From Blastomyces gilchristii SLH14081 (taxonomy: Eukaryota; Ascomycota; Eurotiomycetes; Onygenales; Ajellomycetaceae): DNA of 64,000 bases. The stretch is from positions 858,734-922,733 of the forward strand of contig NW_003101674.1 in the NCBI RefSeq assembly GCF_000003855.2, read 5' to 3'. The notes below the pieces were generated by a model. It made no database searches. It was not told the DNA's origin and was given only the letters and a program-made list of their open reading frames with translations. Made by a program: the position numbers and the translations under genes. Shown here piece by piece: positions 21,857 through 36,073 of this stretch (positions are counted from its first letter, which is position 1; every line of letters starts with the position of its first letter).

Positions 21857-24800
21857 ATGTCTGACGGTACGCACACCCGGGCGCCAGATATCTTAGCAAC
21901 AGAACTAACTACCTCATTTATAGCCGACTTCGAGGCCATAAGGCGCCTTCAGGCGGAGCGGAACGCTGCAGCCTCGAACAAAAAAGGTTCTAAAATTTTC
22001 GATCCATCCAGCCAACGAACTGACGTTTCGACCAAGGCTTCCCTGACTGAATCCTTCGATACAACGCTCTACGATCGCAATGGAACCGACAAGTATGCGG
22101 AATATAACACCTCCATCCCCGTTGATGACGAAGATGAGGATATGGCAGATGGGGACGTTGGCCACCGACTGACTGGCCAGTATACGGCGACCAAGGAGCA
22201 AATGAACGAATTTGCCGCTGGCAAAGGGGTCGAGGAAGAGGATATCCTCCTTGGACGTGAGAAATCTGCCAGGATCTCAGAGCGTGAGACTGACTACCAG
22301 AAGCGACGATTTAACCGCGGCCCTCTTACGCCGACACGCGCCGACCCTTTCGCTTCAAATTCCCAAGCAGGTGCAGAGACCGAAGGCCAAACGTATCGCG
22401 AAGTTATGGCTCTTCGCGAGCTCGAAAAAGAGGAAGAACGAGTGAAAAAGTTGATTGTAGAACAACATGGTAAAGGCGAGAAAAATGGATCGTTGGAACA
22501 TGAAGCGACGTTGAAATTAGAGGAGGCGGACAAAGAAAACGTGGAAGCGGGTTCAACTGCGTCAGTAGCTTCTGGGAGGAAAAGAAAGCAAAGATGGGAT
22601 GTGGCCTCCGAAGCGGCACCTGCACCGGAAGGTGACAAACCGGTTGAAGCGAAGCCGAAGAGATCTAGATGGGACCAAACACCTGTTCCCGGTGCACCAG
22701 AAGAGGCGCCTAAACGCCGATCAAGATGGGATCAAGCACCATCTCTCGTAACAGCCACGCCAGTTGGTAATGAGGGCCTTGCAACTCCCATGCATCCTTC
22801 TCAGACAGCGGCTCCTGTTGCTCCATTAACATTTGGAACCGATATTTCTAGCCGAAATGCACCTTTATCTGACGAAGAACTAGACTTGATGCTTCCATCG
22901 GAAGGCTATAAGATTCTCGAACCCCCACCTGGGTATGCACCTATTCGGACTCCCGCTCGGAAGCTGATGAGTACACCAGCACCAATTCCAAGCGCCAGTG
23001 GGTTTGGGGGGTTCATGATGCAAGAGCCCGAGAATGCTCGGGCGATGGGGAAACAGTTGCCAACGGATATCCCAGGTGTTGGAGATTTGCAGTTTTTCAA
23101 AGCAGAGGATATGCAATATTTCGGCAAGCTCGTCGATGGAGCAGATGAGAATACCATGTCGGTCGACGAATTAAAGGAAAGGAAAATAATGAGATTGCTT
23201 TTGAAAGTCAAGAATGGCACGCCTCCAATGAGGAAGACTGCCCTTCGACAACTTACAGATAACGCCCGTCAATTTGGTGCAGGACCTCTTTTCAATCAAA
23301 TCCTTCCATTGCTCATGGAGAAATCATTGGAGGATCAGGAACGACATTTGCTCGTTAAAGTAATCGACCGGGTACTTTACAAACTTGATGACCTTGTTCG
23401 ACCCTATGTTCACAAAATCCTCGTTGTTATTGAGCCTCTCCTTATTGACCAGGATTACTATGCTCGTGTGGAAGGTCGAGAGATCATTTCCAACCTTAGC
23501 AAAGCCGCTGGTCTCGCCCACATGATCAGCACCATGCGTCCTGATATTGATCATGTCGACGAATACGTACGAAACACGACTGCGCGAGCCTTTGCTGTTG
23601 TTGCATCAGCTCTTGGCATACCCGCTCTCCTTCCGTTTTTAAGGGCGGTGTGCCGCAGTAAAAAATCATGGCAAGCAAGACATACCGGTGTTAAGATTGT
23701 TCAGCAAATTCCAATCCTGATGGGATGTGCAGTTTTACCACATTTGCAGGGCTTAGTGGACTGTATTGGGGACAATCTCAGTGATGAGCAAGCCAAAGTT
23801 CGTACCGTAACTAGCTTGGCGATTGCTGCTCTTGCTGAAGCTGCAAACCCATATGGTATCGAAAGCTTTCAAGATATCCTTGGGCCCCTTTGGACAGGAG
23901 CAAGAAAGCAGCGAGGCAAGGGGCTTGCAGGCTTCCTCAAGGCTGTCGGCTATATTATTCCACTTATGGATGAGGAGGGTGCAAACTACTTTACGAGCCA
24001 GATTATGGAAATTCTTCTTCGCGAGTTCTCTTCGCCTGATGAAGAGATGAAGAAGGTTGTTTTGAAAGTTGTATCTCAGTGTGCGGGAACGGATGGTGTC
24101 ACGGCTGCCTATTTAAAGGAACATGTGCTAACCGATTTCTTCAAATGCTTCTGGGTAAGGCGCATGGCACTCGATAAAAGAAACTACCGGCAAGTAGTCG
24201 AAACAACCGTTGATTTGGGCCAAAAAGTTGGAGTAAGCGAAATTATAGAAAAGATTGTCAACAACCTGAAAGATGAGAGCGAAGCATATCGAAAAATGAC
24301 AGTAGAAACCGTCGAGAAAGTCATTGCGTCCCTCGGCGCAGCAGATATTGGCGAAAGGCTAGAGGAGCGACTTATTGATGGCGTCCTGTTCGCTTTCCAG
24401 GAACAAAGCATAGAGGATATCGTGATCTTGAACGGATTTGGTACCGTTGTCAACGCACTTGGAACTCGTTGCAAGCCGTATCTTCCTCAGATTGTCAGTA
24501 CAATTCTCTGGCGTTTGAATAACAAGTCCGCAACAGTTCGTCAACAGGCCGCCGATCTTATATCCCGCATTGCTATGGTCATGAAACAGTGCGGTGAGGA
24601 TGCCCTCATGGGTAAACTCGGTATCGTCCTTTACGAATATCTCGGCGAAGAGTATCCAGAAGTCCTTGGTTCCATTCTTGGAGCCTTACGGTCTATTGTC
24701 ACCGTTGTCGGTATCAATCAAATGCAGCCACCTATTCGAGATCTGTTACCCCGTCTCACTCCTATTTTACGAAATCGCCACGAGAAAGTACAAGAGAACA

Positions 24801-25603
24801 CAATTGACTTAGTTGGTCGGATAGCGGATCGAGGGCCGGAATCCGTTAATGCCCGAGAATGGATGCGAATTTGTTTTGAGTTGCTCGATATGCTCAAAGC
24901 TCACAAAAAGGGTATTCGTCGTGCAGCTAATAACACATTTGGCTTCATTGCAAAGGCAATCGGCCCCCAGGACGTCCTTGCTACCCTTCTCAACAACCTT
25001 CGCGTGCAAGAACGTCAATCCCGCGTTTGTACAGCTGTTGCCATCGGTATTGTTGCCGAAACCTGTGCCCCTTTCACAGTTCTACCTGCCCTTATGAACG
25101 AGTATCGAGTACCAGAATTGAACGTCCAGAATGGCGTACTCAAAGCTATGTCCTTCCTTTTTGAATACATCGGTGAAATGGCAAAAGACTACGTTTACGC
25201 TGTCACCCCACTGCTTGAAGACGCATTGATAGACCGGGACCAAGTACATCGACAAACAGCAGCCAGCGTAGTGAAGCACATTGCTCTTGGCGTTGTTGGC
25301 CTTGGATGTGAAGATGCAATGCTCCATCTCCTCAATTTGCTTTATCCTAACCTTTTCGAGACAAGCCCTCACGTCATTGATCGTATAATCGAGGCTATCG
25401 AGGCTATCCGCATGGCCGTGGGCACTGGCATTGTGATGAACTATGTTTGGGCAGGCTTGTTCCACCCGGCAAGAAAAGTAAGGCAGCCATATTGGAGGCT
25501 TTACAATGATGCCTATGTTCAAGGGGCGGATGCTATGGTACCTTATTATCCTACTCTCGAAGACGAAGGTTTAGCGAGGCATGAATTAGCGATTGTTTTG
25601 TGA
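21857..25603 (+). CDS. SF3B1: U2 snRNP splicing factor SF3b subunit 1 (SF3B1/Hsh155/Prp10)
   Basis: HEAT-repeat scaffold of SF3b in the U2 snRNP; it clamps the U2-branch-site duplex during spliceosome assembly. Exons: 21857-21866 and 21924-25603, giving 1229 residues ([17 protein letters not shown]). The 57-nt intron has GTACGC, a CTAAC branch and TAG. It is stop-free and a multiple of three, so the locus also reads as one frame from 21833. The N-terminal part has U2AF-ligand motifs around the tryptophans of [19 protein letters not shown] and RRSRWDQAP. The C-terminal two thirds are HEAT repeats nearly identical to the animal protein, for example [67 protein letters not shown] and [17 protein letters not shown]. 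The segment [16 protein letters not shown] and the later DEQAKVRT keep the His and Lys positions that are mutation hotspots in human SF3B1 (established knowledge). Confidence 0.97.
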   Translation: MSDGTHTRAPDILATELTTSFIADFEAIRRLQAERNAAASNKKGSKIFDPSSQRTDVSTKASLTESFDTTLYDRNGTDKYAEYNTSIPVDDEDEDMADGDVGHRLTGQYTATKEQMNEFAAGKGVEEEDILLGREKSARISERETDYQKRRFNRGPLTPTRADPFASNSQAGAETEGQTYREVMALRELEKEEERVKKLIVEQHGKGEKNGSLEHEATLKLEEADKENVEAGSTASVASGRKRKQRWDVASEAAPAPEGDKPVEAKPKRSRWDQTPVPGAPEEAPKRRSRWDQAPSLVTATPVGNEGLATPMHPSQTAAPVAPLTFGTDISSRNAPLSDEELDLMLPSEGYKILEPPPGYAPIRTPARKLMSTPAPIPSASGFGGFMMQEPENARAMGKQLPTDIPGVGDLQFFKAEDMQYFGKLVDGADENTMSVDELKERKIMRLLLKVKNGTPPMRKTALRQLTDNARQFGAGPLFNQILPLLMEKSLEDQERHLLVKVIDRVLYKLDDLVRPYVHKILVVIEPLLIDQDYYARVEGREIISNLSKAAGLAHMISTMRPDIDHVDEYVRNTTARAFAVVASALGIPALLPFLRAVCRSKKSWQARHTGVKIVQQIPILMGCAVLPHLQGLVDCIGDNLSDEQAKVRTVTSLAIAALAEAANPYGIESFQDILGPLWTGARKQRGKGLAGFLKAVGYIIPLMDEEGANYFTSQIMEILLREFSSPDEEMKKVVLKVVSQCAGTDGVTAAYLKEHVLTDFFKCFWVRRMALDKRNYRQVVETTVDLGQKVGVSEIIEKIVNNLKDESEAYRKMTVETVEKVIASLGAADIGERLEERLIDGVLFAFQEQSIEDIVILNGFGTVVNALGTRCKPYLPQIVSTILWRLNNKSATVRQQAADLISRIAMVMKQCGEDALMGKLGIVLYEYLGEEYPEVLGSILGALRSIVTVVGINQMQPPIRDLLPRLTPILRNRHEKVQENTIDLVGRIADRGPESVNAREWMRICFELLDMLKAHKKGIRRAANNTFGFIAKAIGPQDVLATLLNNLRVQERQSRVCTAVAIGIVAETCAPFTVLPALMNEYRVPELNVQNGVLKAMSFLFEYIGEMAKDYVYAVTPLLEDALIDRDQVHRQTAASVVKHIALGVVGLGCEDAMLHLLNLLYPNLFETSPHVIDRIIEAIEAIRMAVGTGIVMNYVWAGLFHPARKVRQPYWRLYNDAYVQGADAMVPYYPTLEDEGLARHELAIVL

Positions 25604-28600
25604 TTTATGATAGTTTTATCCTGAACAGGCGTTCCTTGCTGGATGTCCAAGCCTTTTTAATTTTATATTCGCTTTGATTCGTTTCTAACTTGTTATTTAC
25701 CTATCATCATTTCTTATGCCGTTTTCCTCCTTTTTGGCGATTGCGTTTCAGCGTTTATATCTTCGTCTCTCTTTTCAAATTACTATTTATCTGTACCTTT
25801 AATAATACCTGGGAAAAGCATGTATACTTGAATCGGAAAAATTTATATCATTCATGGAGCTGTTTCATTTATGCTACGCAGCAACTTTCTCTCAAAGGCT
25901 GGGCTGACATTGCATATTAAAGACTACCTACCCTACCTGGGTAGTTAGAGAAAGGCAAATTTTAGATTTTTATCTTTATCAGTCAGTATCTTTGATTCCG
26001 CCCTTTTTTACCCCCGACCATTCCAAAGCTCATCGACCGACGATCAGCAAATTTAAAACAAATGCGCCTAGAAAAGCCCAAACTTTTTCCACGCGGGATT
26101 TTTTCCAATCGGGAACAAGAAACTGTGATCGTATAGTCCTACGGAACAAATAAAGATCGAAAACATCAAATTGGTCTGAAATATTCAGCATCCATCCGAT
26201 TTTGTGTTAATTTTGCAACCCCCTAAACATTTCGGGCCGAGGGATTTTCCGGAGATCAAACTTCCCCGGATTTTGTGTGATGGAACAGCAAGCAACCGAA
26301 GGTTATTCCGACAAGGGATCTAATAAATGATGGGGAAAAGGAGTTGAGGGAGATTACACATATTCATGACAATTATAAATAATCTATATACCTGGTGCGT
26401 ATAAGACTGCAAGAAAATACATAATATATATTTACCAGACTACTAGATAAAATCATGCTGGGCAGCCCATCGATCTATCAGTTCCTATCTAACCTACTTG
26501 TTCCGTTCCTCCATAGTTAACTACCATGTTGTAATAATATAAGAATTGAGAGTAGGAAGAACACCACAAGTGCGAGCCCAATCCCGCTAGGCTGAACAGG
26601 ATATTTGTCCAAACAGAATACTCATCCAATTGGAAGTCATATTTATTCCTCGTAACGTAACCCTCATCCAGTGGCGGAAAAATGAAGATTAATAATTTAC
26701 CAAGTTAAAAAAAGGATATCCGAAACTTGAGCTGTGTTGCTATTTTATAGCTCGTAGCCCACTTCTTTCCAGGATTCCTCCTAACCTACCTCTCATCTCA
26801 ACCTAATAATAATGTCAAAAGGGGGCGCCCCGGCAGAACAAAGTGTCTCCGCATCTACTGCGTATGTTGGATAAGAGTGGGTTGTGAGTGAGGTGTGGTC
26901 CCCAGGATAAGCTCTGACATCATCAGGCCATTCCATTGCATGTGCGCGAGCAATAACTTAAGTTATTATTTCATGAGAACAGAACTAACTAATCACTCCA
27001 CTCCACAATAAAATATAATAATAACAATGCAGTCGAAGTAGCAATTTTGCGTGTTCGATTCTAAATTTATTCTTGGCAAAATCGATTATTGCAGGAAGAA
27101 TTCTCTTTCTTTTTTCATTTTGTTGGATGTTATTAGGGAGTAAAGCAACGCCGAGGAAGTAGCCTGACCCCCCCCCCCCCCAAAACGTGACAAAGCGTGG
27201 AGGGATTTCTGTAGAAGCAGCAAATGCACAATTAATTATTAAATATTAATAGCAGCACGCACGCACTGTAGCAGAGGCATTCTGAAGCTGAAGAAGAGCT
27301 GCTCGAAAGGTGTGGTGGAAATTCATTCCGTATCAAATATTTCAGGGGTAACTATGTATTTGTAAATTTGATGGTATTTTACTGCTCAGGATACGATACA
27401 CCACAAAAATCAATTCCTTTCAAAAATGCGGAGGAAGAAGATAGATGGAGTTAGTCAGTGACTTCGTTTTCAATAATAATTAATAATTCTTTCCCTTTTC
27501 CCATTGCTTTTTGCTTTTTCTTTCTTTTGCATCTACGGAGTACTATACTTCTCTCAGGGGTGGGGCCTCTGCAAAAGGGAAAAGCAAGGTGGCACCGCAC
27601 CCATTTGATGGAATGTAAGTCTTCTGTCATTGGCCAGAGCGATCAATTTGGCGCAAGGAGAAGAATTTCTGAAAAAATAAATAAATAAAAACAAAAATAA
27701 AAGAAATAAAAACTCTTTCAAGCTCACAATCCTGGTGTAAAAAGATAGTCAGCAAAAGGAGTGGAAAATAATCAGGGGCCCAAAGTATTATCCTCCGCCG
27801 TGGTTTACGAGACGCAGAAGTTGCGAGCGTGCAATCGCACAGCCGTGGACGATCGATCATATGGAGGTTCAGCGGCAGTGATGATGCATTGGGGCCGCCA
27901 GAGGGCGGAGACCTTACAAAATCGACAGCGTGTTTCATAATGTTACGGAGTACTCCGTACAGATGGGGCACAAGGGGGAAGCCCGGCGCGATCAACAAGA
28001 CCCCTGATTTGGTGGCCCTGCTGGCCGCTACTGCTCCTGGTTGTGGTGTGCGGGCCCGGCACTTATTCTTTTGTCCCTTTACGATGCTCCACCCTTCATT
28101 ATTCAACACCTTTGGGGAGAAGGGAAGAAAACAAAAATTAAAAAAAGGAAGATGCGGTTTTTCTCCACCCGAGAGGTGAACTAGTGACTTTTTGTCTCCG
28201 TGTCTCTTTTGCTTCTTTCTTCCTTTGGACACGACCATATTATTCCAAGCGCCGCCCATGTTCAGCTGCGGCTGGGGTCGGGACGATTCAGGATTTTGAT
28301 TCCTGGATTTCTTTTTATATTATCAAGCCAAAACTTGCCTCAATATTTCACCAGTAATGCGCCAGAGAATTGGTCATGAAGCAAGCATCCCCCCGCATCC
28401 TCGCAATTGCAAATGCTCTTGCCGTGGCGTTGGAAGCCGATATCCCCTCCTCCCCGCCTAAACTCTGGTTTTGAGTCCTTGATTCTGATGTCCCAGGGAA
28501 GGAAAGCTTGCAACCAACGCTAGCTCTTTCTCGACGGTTATTGGTTGGGCCGGCGGCCAGTGGGAGCTTTCCTCTGCCTCCTCTCCTCCTGTTGGAGAAC

Positions 28601-31600
28601 CCGAACAACCATGCCCGTTGCCCCAATTTTCGATGGCGTCCAGCGTGGATCTATCTCATCTGCTGCACTAGCCAAGCCCCTAAACCAGGGTTTTCACGGG
28701 CTTGGGAAGGGAGGGCAACGTAATCAGCGGGCCCTGGTTAGGGGTTAGACAGTCTGGGCAATGCTGGGCCTTTCTTTCGTTCTTTCTTATTGCTTTTTGG
28801 TTTTTGGTTGGTTCAACAGCTAGGACTCCGTACTCCGTATGTATGGCCGATACTCAAAAAGTTGCGACTGAAATACATCTACGCTGTAAGCACATTGACA
28901 AACGAAAATGCGGGATGCAGTTTCTGGCTCCTGACAAATTATGTATTTTGTGACTTTAAATAGTCTCGCTGCCCGCTTATTTCCAATGGAGATGAGGTTC
29001 GTTTGGTTGGGTTTATCATGGACTTGGGCCTGGCGGCTCCAAAAGATTGATCCCTTGTCGTTATTCAGCCTTATCGAGATCTCCCAGTGTTTCGTTCGTC
29101 GTCGTGGCCAGTTGCTGTTCCTTCTCGGCTCCGACAGGCTAGCGTTTACTATGGAAAGCGGCACGTCTTCGTGGGATTGAGAAGCATTCATTATTGGAGC
29201 GATAGCAGGGACACGTTGCTTTGCATTCTTCTGCTGGGCGATAAGAGTCAGAAAAGCCAGGAAGCGACAATCCCATACCGGGTCGGATGCATATCTCTAT
29301 CGCTACGGAGTAGTCGTACAGCAAACAGAGTGACTGCTGCCAACATAGATAATAATACAAAAAACACGCGCGCGTTCCTGACTTGCATCAGAGACAATCT
29401 GGCGGTTTTTGATCGCCCTGTGATCCGCGCCAGCTTCTTAGACGGATCTATCAAAAAAAAATATGAGACAAGAAATCGATCGGGCCGAAAAAACGTGGTT
29501 GAGAAAGGCTGCTGGCTGGTAGGTTTATGTTTCAGATCTTGCAGATGAAAAAATAAAAAAAGGCGTTGGCTAAGACAAACCCAGTGGAGTGTCAAGAAAA
29601 GTGAACAGTGCCTGGCGGCAGATCGCCAGGCGCTTGGCTGATGATTTGCGAGGCCCATTTTGCTATTCTGATAAAGATCCGGGCGATCATATTAACGCGT
29701 TCTCTAGATATTATTATTTCTTTAAGGGAAGCTTTCTGCCGCCTTCGCGGGAAGAACTGTGAGCCTGAAGCTTTTTGATAAGCTTTCGTAGGGTTTGCAG
29801 CCACTCCTTGGAATGTAATAGTAGCGGGACGGGGATAATGCAACTATAATGATAATGAGAATGGTATTATTGCGGCACAATGACGCCATATTCCGTCTTC
29901 GACTGTGAATCAAATAGTTAATTGTTTGGAATGAGGAAGCTTCTGTGACCTCGCGGCCCTTTTATTCTTTGGCAGAAGAAGCAAGATTCAAACGCCTTAT
30001 CGTAATCAATCAACTATTTCCAGCTTGCAGGAATTAGAACATGGGGGGACCCAGACGTTTCTTCTACAGCATTGTAGACAGTATCAGTATCCTACTTCAT
30101 ATGCCCATGTAGCCCCTATACAGACCTTGATGGGAAAACTCCCCCCTGTATCGAATGTGTAATCTGGGGAAGTTGCAGTGATTGTGAACAATCGAAACAA
30201 CCACATACCATACCCTGTAGTTACTTTACCATACAAGGCGTTTAAGTTACCAGGAATGATAAAATATTTCCAAAATCCAAGTTACAAGGCCCAAAGGCCA
30301 TCATCATGTAATTTATTTTTCAACCTTCCTTCACTACGGAGTAACAGTGCTTTCTCTATCTTGCTGTCGTGATAGCAGTTTTTTGCAAATAGTAAAATAT
30401 ACAGACCAGTCCGCGGCGTGCAATACTGGCCCCAGCAATTCCAGATAACTTACACCATTCATTGCCCCGGTCAATCCAGCGGCTTTCACAACCGCACCCC
30501 TCCCCATCTCAGACCACTGAAATATACATTAATTATTACATCCATGGATACCCTACAGTTGTAGCTTCAAGGTAAGTGTAAGTGTGCGCGCTGTGCACAG
30601 CGCAACATCCCTTTTCTTTCTCCCCTTCCCTTCTACATTACCCCTGGCTAAAACAAGCCCAGTTCAATAATTGGGTTTTTTTATTTTATTTTATTTTTAT
30701 TTTATTTTTAAATGCCACCAGCCACAATTGACCAGCGCGGGGGAATAAAGGAACAGCCACAGCAAGCTTGTTTTCATGCGGTTAGGAGGGGAGGGGGGGA
30801 AAACGAAAAGGAAAAAAAAAAAGAAAAATAGAGATTCACAAGAACGGTCAGGGTGTTTCTCTGGGTGGCTCGGCAACTACTTCATGTCATTTTCTTGCGA
30901 TTGCGAACATTTTCTTTTATGGAGAAGAAAAATGCACATGGGATACTTCCGGGGGAGAAGTTTTTGATATCAAAAAGGCCGATGCGTATTGGGTACATAC
31001 ATTTTGCTTTGCCAGGAGCTACACGCACCTTTTAAGGTTTTGAGCTATGCATGTCCGTACCGTACTCCATATGAATGTATGCGTGCTGCATGCGCTGTCA
31101 ATCTGAATCTGAATCTGAAAATAATGAATGCAAGCATGAAATAAATATGGCGTGGCGTGCCCGTGAGCTCAACTGGAATAAGTAAGTGAGAAGAGATATT
31201 TCAAATTTGCTTTGGGTGGCTCGGAGAAGAGAAAAATAATTCAAACGATGGGGTAAAAATGATATTTTTGAGAGAAGAAATGGAAGATTGGAGAGGATCA
31301 AAATGGAAGCTACATATCTATCCCAGTTATCATGCTTCTGCCGAGTTAGGCGAGGAAGGTTTCAAAACGGTACGTACAGATAACTACAGAGTACATGCGC
31401 CCCAACTCTTTGACTTTCGCGCGTTTGGATTGTGCACAGAGTTAGACAGGCTGCATATCCTTTTTATCCTTATTTCATCCAACTTCACTATCACTCACCT
31501 CTCGTTGCAGGTTGCAGGGCGCATTCGTATCTTTTTCACGGGGTTCACGATGGCGCGCCTATCAAGTAGTGGAAAGCGCAAACAAAAAACCAAACCATGC

Positions 31601-32213
31601 AGCTAAATAGGCTTGCGGACTTGAACCCTCCAAAAAAGCGCACCGTATTTCCTCGATCCGACCCTGGGCGGTGAAGCAGACAGAGCGGCAGCTTCCTTCG
31701 CATTTACACAGTACGGAGTATTGTTGGACATATAATAGTAGTAGTTTAACTAACTGGCTATTATTGAGCTTAGCAAGCAATAATGAGGGGTAGCGGATGA
31801 GAAAGCGCGCCTTGCGTATTCGGGGTCGGTCGGACCCCCCCCCCTCCCCAACAGCTACGTTAGTTAGGCGCTTGGCGAATAGTCAGCATATCCTTCAATC
31901 CGCCAGGGCCGAGGTGGCTGAAGCGCTAAAGGTGCAAGCGGATTCCCGCCTGTCGTGTCGACGGCGGGCGGGACAGTCTGAATAATAGTCCCACATATCT
32001 TGGTTTGGGTTTCCGGACAGCCTGGACGGGCTACAGGAGACGGTCACATATTGGTAGGGTTATGGCGGTTGAAGATGGGTGGCCCATGGCGGCTTTATAT
32101 CTTGATGTAAAACGTCTCCTTTGAAGAAGGGTAAAGAAGGGGTAGATAGAAGGATTTGAAATGTAAACAAGCACACCAGTTGAGAAAAGGTTGCATTATT
32201 TATTGAGAGGGGC

Positions 32214-32275
32214 AAAAAAAAAAAAAAAAAAAGAAAAAGAAAAAGAAAAAGAAAAGAAAAGAAAAAAAAGTAAAA
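32214..32275. repeat. Poly-A / AAAAG microsatellite
   Basis: A run of about 17 A followed by tandem AAAAAG/AAAAG units, continuing A-rich to about 32290. Intergenic low-complexity DNA with no other signal. Confidence 0.85.
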
Positions 32276-33613
32276 AGAGTAAAAGAAATAGTTATTATAT
32301 ATAACAGAAAAAAAAAGGAAAAGAAATTCTCAACCACCACGAACTAATTCGATCCTCAGCCATGTTCCGGGTTGTGTAAGGAGTATAAATCAGATCATTT
32401 GGAAATTGATAGTGCCACCTGCGCTAGAGATTGCCAGCTAAATTGCATTTTTAATTAAGCCTTTGCTTTGATGCAGATACAGCACAGACATCGTGAGAAA
32501 AGAGAAGATTCTGCTATCTTTGTTCAATTTGTGACTGTGTGACACAGACTCACTCATTATATATACACTGAAGAATTTCTGCTTTATGATCTGAAGTCAA
32601 AATATTCCTTTTCTGTACAGTAAGTTATCGATGTTATGTAGGTACTGTGTAAGTTATTACTGTTGTGTAAATTAAAAATAATGTCTGTACTCCGTACGTA
32701 CTCCGTAGAAAATGGCAAATCATGTTTCTGCAAGGCTAAGCTTTCCGCGATTTACCCCTGTAACTCTTTTTTTAACCTTGTCCACAATAGGCAAACGACT
32801 CCACAAATAAAGATGACGTAAAAATTCTGGTAACTAATCACAATGGAAATGATTGTAAGGAGTGTTCTTCCGTACAGTACATTGTTATTTGTATATACAA
32901 AGTTACTGTGGGATGATACTAACTATCATATCGTAGAAAAACGTATTGAAATGACCATTCCTCTCTCATTCCCACTATTGAATTATCTATCTAAAAAGCT
33001 TTCCGTCCGCCGGCGCAGTCCCTATTAAGATGTTGGTTAAGCTCCGGGCTTGCCTTACGACAAACCTCACCAAACAAAGAAGTAGTGGCCTTGCCTCTCG
33101 CTGGCCTGACCCTAGTGGAATTTTCTTTTCTTTTTTTGGGGGGGTGAGGTGAGGTGAGGTGAGGTGAGGGTGTGCAGGTGGGGTAGAGCCCCACACTTCC
33201 TAGGTTTAGTGGCTTGGCCGACACTAGACAGGCACCACATCCCCGCAGCCAATGCCAGCCATCCTCTCCACTAAACACGAACCAAGATTGCTTGTTTTCC
33301 CGCGATTTATGCACATCCCAGCTGAGCTTACGCGGCCTTTTTGAGAGGAAAGGTGGTTGTGAGATTCTTGGCATCTTATCTCGTCCTTTTTTTGGTTTTT
33401 TTTTTTTTTTTTCGGTTTTGTCCTTCCACTGCTCGACTTTTTTCTTTCCTTTTTTTTTTTTTCTTTCCTATCTTCTTTCGGCCATTTTTGGTAAAAGAGG
33501 ATTCTTTTTTTCTTCTTTTTTTTCCATGGTGGGACTTTTGTAAAGGATGTCTAAATTGAGCTATCATTGATTGCCACAATAAACTGACATAGAAATGTAA
33601 TGGAAAAGATTTG

Positions 33614-33619
<6 letters not shown>

Positions 33620-33656
<37 letters not shown>
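33620..33656. repeat. Poly-A tract, 37 bases
   Basis: Uninterrupted A37 followed directly by a run of G. It is not next to a recognised gene end, so it could be the tail of a retrotransposed sequence or a slippage-expanded homopolymer. No target-site duplication was found by eye. Confidence 0.9.
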
Positions 33657-33659
<3 letters not shown>

Positions 33660-35343
33660 GGGCACAAAGTTGCTTAAATATCTGGCTGCCAGTATGGGGG
33701 TAGTAGTCTCTGCGTGCTCACCCTCGATGCAAGCATATGTTCGGCCCGTGCCTAGGCATGTTCCCTGTACAGAAGATGCGATGTGACGATGCGAGAGCAG
33801 ACGGAAAAAAACAATGAGAAGTAAAATTCTTCAAGGTCTTTCATTTTATTTTATTTTTCTTTGTTCTCCGCCCTCCGCGTTTCAGGCGGGAGGAAGGAAT
33901 TTTTACTAATTCCTTCTCATCTGATTGGTGCTTTTCCCACCCTATTTGTCTTGCCCTCGGCTTCCCTCTCCGAAACCCCTCTTCTTTTTGAGCTGGACAT
34001 TTCGTGCTGTTTTCCTGTCACTCTCATCAGGAGGATGCACCGATGCAAATGGAGGCGGGGAATGCATCCTGGCATGCGGTTGGGCAGTGGCACATGACCT
34101 GCGCACTCAGCTATTTTGCTAACCCTCTTCAGTCCTTGCCAATGACTCAGGACTCAGGGGGGTGCTCTCGGATTTGAGAGAGGGATGGGGAAAAGGGGGG
34201 GAAATTCCATCCATCTAGATGGTGGTACTCCGTAGTTGGAGGGGACCCTGGGAAATTTTAGATCGGGGGCGTCAGCCCCCTGGGCACCCGATTGCTGTCA
34301 ATGGTATGTCATACTTGCAAACCCTGTCGTTCGTCTGGCATTTTCGTTGAATATTTTAAGCCGCGCACATAGAAGACCTCATGGATAATTTCTGAAACAA
34401 GTTTTGCACCCCTTTCGCAGATTATTTTGGCAGGGGTGAGATGTAACTGGGCATCTTGCTCCTTTTTTTTGGGCCCTTGTAGCGTTTCTGATTCAGAGCT
34501 TCAGCTTCCATTGCCCTGTTTTGAGGAGTTCGGAGAAGGACATAGAAATAGGAGGAAGCAGGAAGAGAGGAACAGTTTTTTTTTAAAAAAAAAAAGGAAA
34601 AAAGGAAAATCAATTGGCTTTCAGCGGCAAGGATCTGGAAACCATACCAACCGGATTGATCTGTCCTTGGCATCGCCAAGTCGTACATGTATACGAGGTC
34701 CGTACATACGGCGTCTCGCAAGTCTAGGAACTCGAAAATGCAACAGAACGGATGGGAAACCCATCGGAACCCCGGGTGACAGTGAGGCGGACGACACCTG
34801 TCAAGTTCACGACTGTGCCTCCTGGCTGTGTTACCTGGCAGTGGATGTCATCCCAGTCGCTATTGCAACAGATGTGATAAAAAAAAAAAAGACTGCGATT
34901 GTTCTTTTCCTTGCATGTAGGTGTGTTGATGTCCATGGTAAACGTGCTGTTTCAACCGCAACCTGATGGCAGGCATGAAGAGCAATGAGGACATGGCGAG
35001 AAATTGCCACTCTCTCTTTCCGGGCTTTGGCGATAACAAAACGCGGCTGCCATCCCCACTCGTAGGGGGTAGTATAATTCTAAAGGGAAGCTGGACAAGC
35101 ATTGCTGTCCCGACGCGAGCAGAAAATCCCCCTGAGTGTGAAGCGCTCAACTTCTGATCCAGTTCGGAGGGTTTGTCCGAGTGCTTACATCGCAGCAGCT
35201 TGAGGCCGCTAAAGCCGGAAAAAAATCCTGTTGCAACTTCTAAGGGGGAAGCAGCATCCGTCCATCCATCCATACCCTCTCACATCGAGTATCCAGTAGT
35301 AGTAGTAATCCATAGTCCAGGATCCCTCCGAAATCTGGGAGCG

Positions 35344-35371
<28 letters not shown>
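35344..35371. repeat. Poly-A tract, 28 bases
   Basis: Uninterrupted A28 in gene-free DNA. A GTC-triplet microsatellite follows about 450 bp further on (35813-35846). Confidence 0.9.
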
Positions 35372-35376
<5 letters not shown>

Positions 35377-36073
35377 ACTATAGTTATAGTTCGAGCCCCA
35401 CACCCGCCGGTATCCCTGCCAGCATCAACCTCAAGCAGTGGTTCCGCTAAACACAAGCCTCAGCAGAGAAATAAGAAGAAGAAGAATTAATAAATAATTG
35501 TCAGTTGTTCACTTATTAGTTACTACTTGACTCCTCTCCTTGTGGCAAGTCCACTGCACTGTACTCCGTAGTCTGTACGGAGTAGGTAAAGGGTGGAGCC
35601 GTTGGATTCTAAGCCACCCAAGTAAGGATCTGCAGCTTTCCCCAAAAGAAACCCGCGTCGGTGGCACTAACTAGCCAACCACAACGGCATCCCTTGGCCC
35701 TTGCGCAGGCAGTTCCCGCGAACCGACCGACCTCTGCTTCTGCTGTGAACCAACTGACCAGAACAAGAAACTCGTTCTGTCTCCCTTCCCCACCCAGATC
35801 CACCAAAGTAGTAGTAGTCGTCGTCGTCGTCGTCGTCGTCGTCGTCTCCTTCGAAATAATGGAATATGGGCACACACAAGAGCGCCTGACGTAGACTACG
35901 ATCGAATTGTTTTCTTGTAGATATGCCGTTTTCTAAAAACGAAGAGAAACTTTGCAATAATAATGTTGCCGGATTGGAATAATTGCTTGTCGAAAATTAC
36001 AATGAAGCCTCATTTTTCAAATACACTCATTACGTCATTTTTCATGTAATTTATATACCGATACTAAGCCACG

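Noticed and set aside
27627..28259. 210-codon minus-strand frame in the gene-poor region
   Set aside because: No domain recognised and no ATG-supported conserved segment; it overlaps other frames of equal quality on the opposite strand.
29087..29548. 153-codon plus-strand frame
   Set aside because: Random-looking composition, and overlapped by an open frame on the other strand.
31890..31985. tRNA- or snoRNA-like stretch with GGTGGCTGAAGCGC and GCCTGTCG...CGACGGCGGGC hairpin
   Set aside because: The hairpin is real, but the arms, anticodon loop and B box of a tRNA are absent, and no C/D or H/ACA boxes are convincing.
33138..33172. GGTGA tandem repeat considered as a telomere-like or CRISPR-like array
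   Set aside because: The unit does not match fungal telomeres (TTAGGG), the tract is under 40 bp, and there are no spacers.
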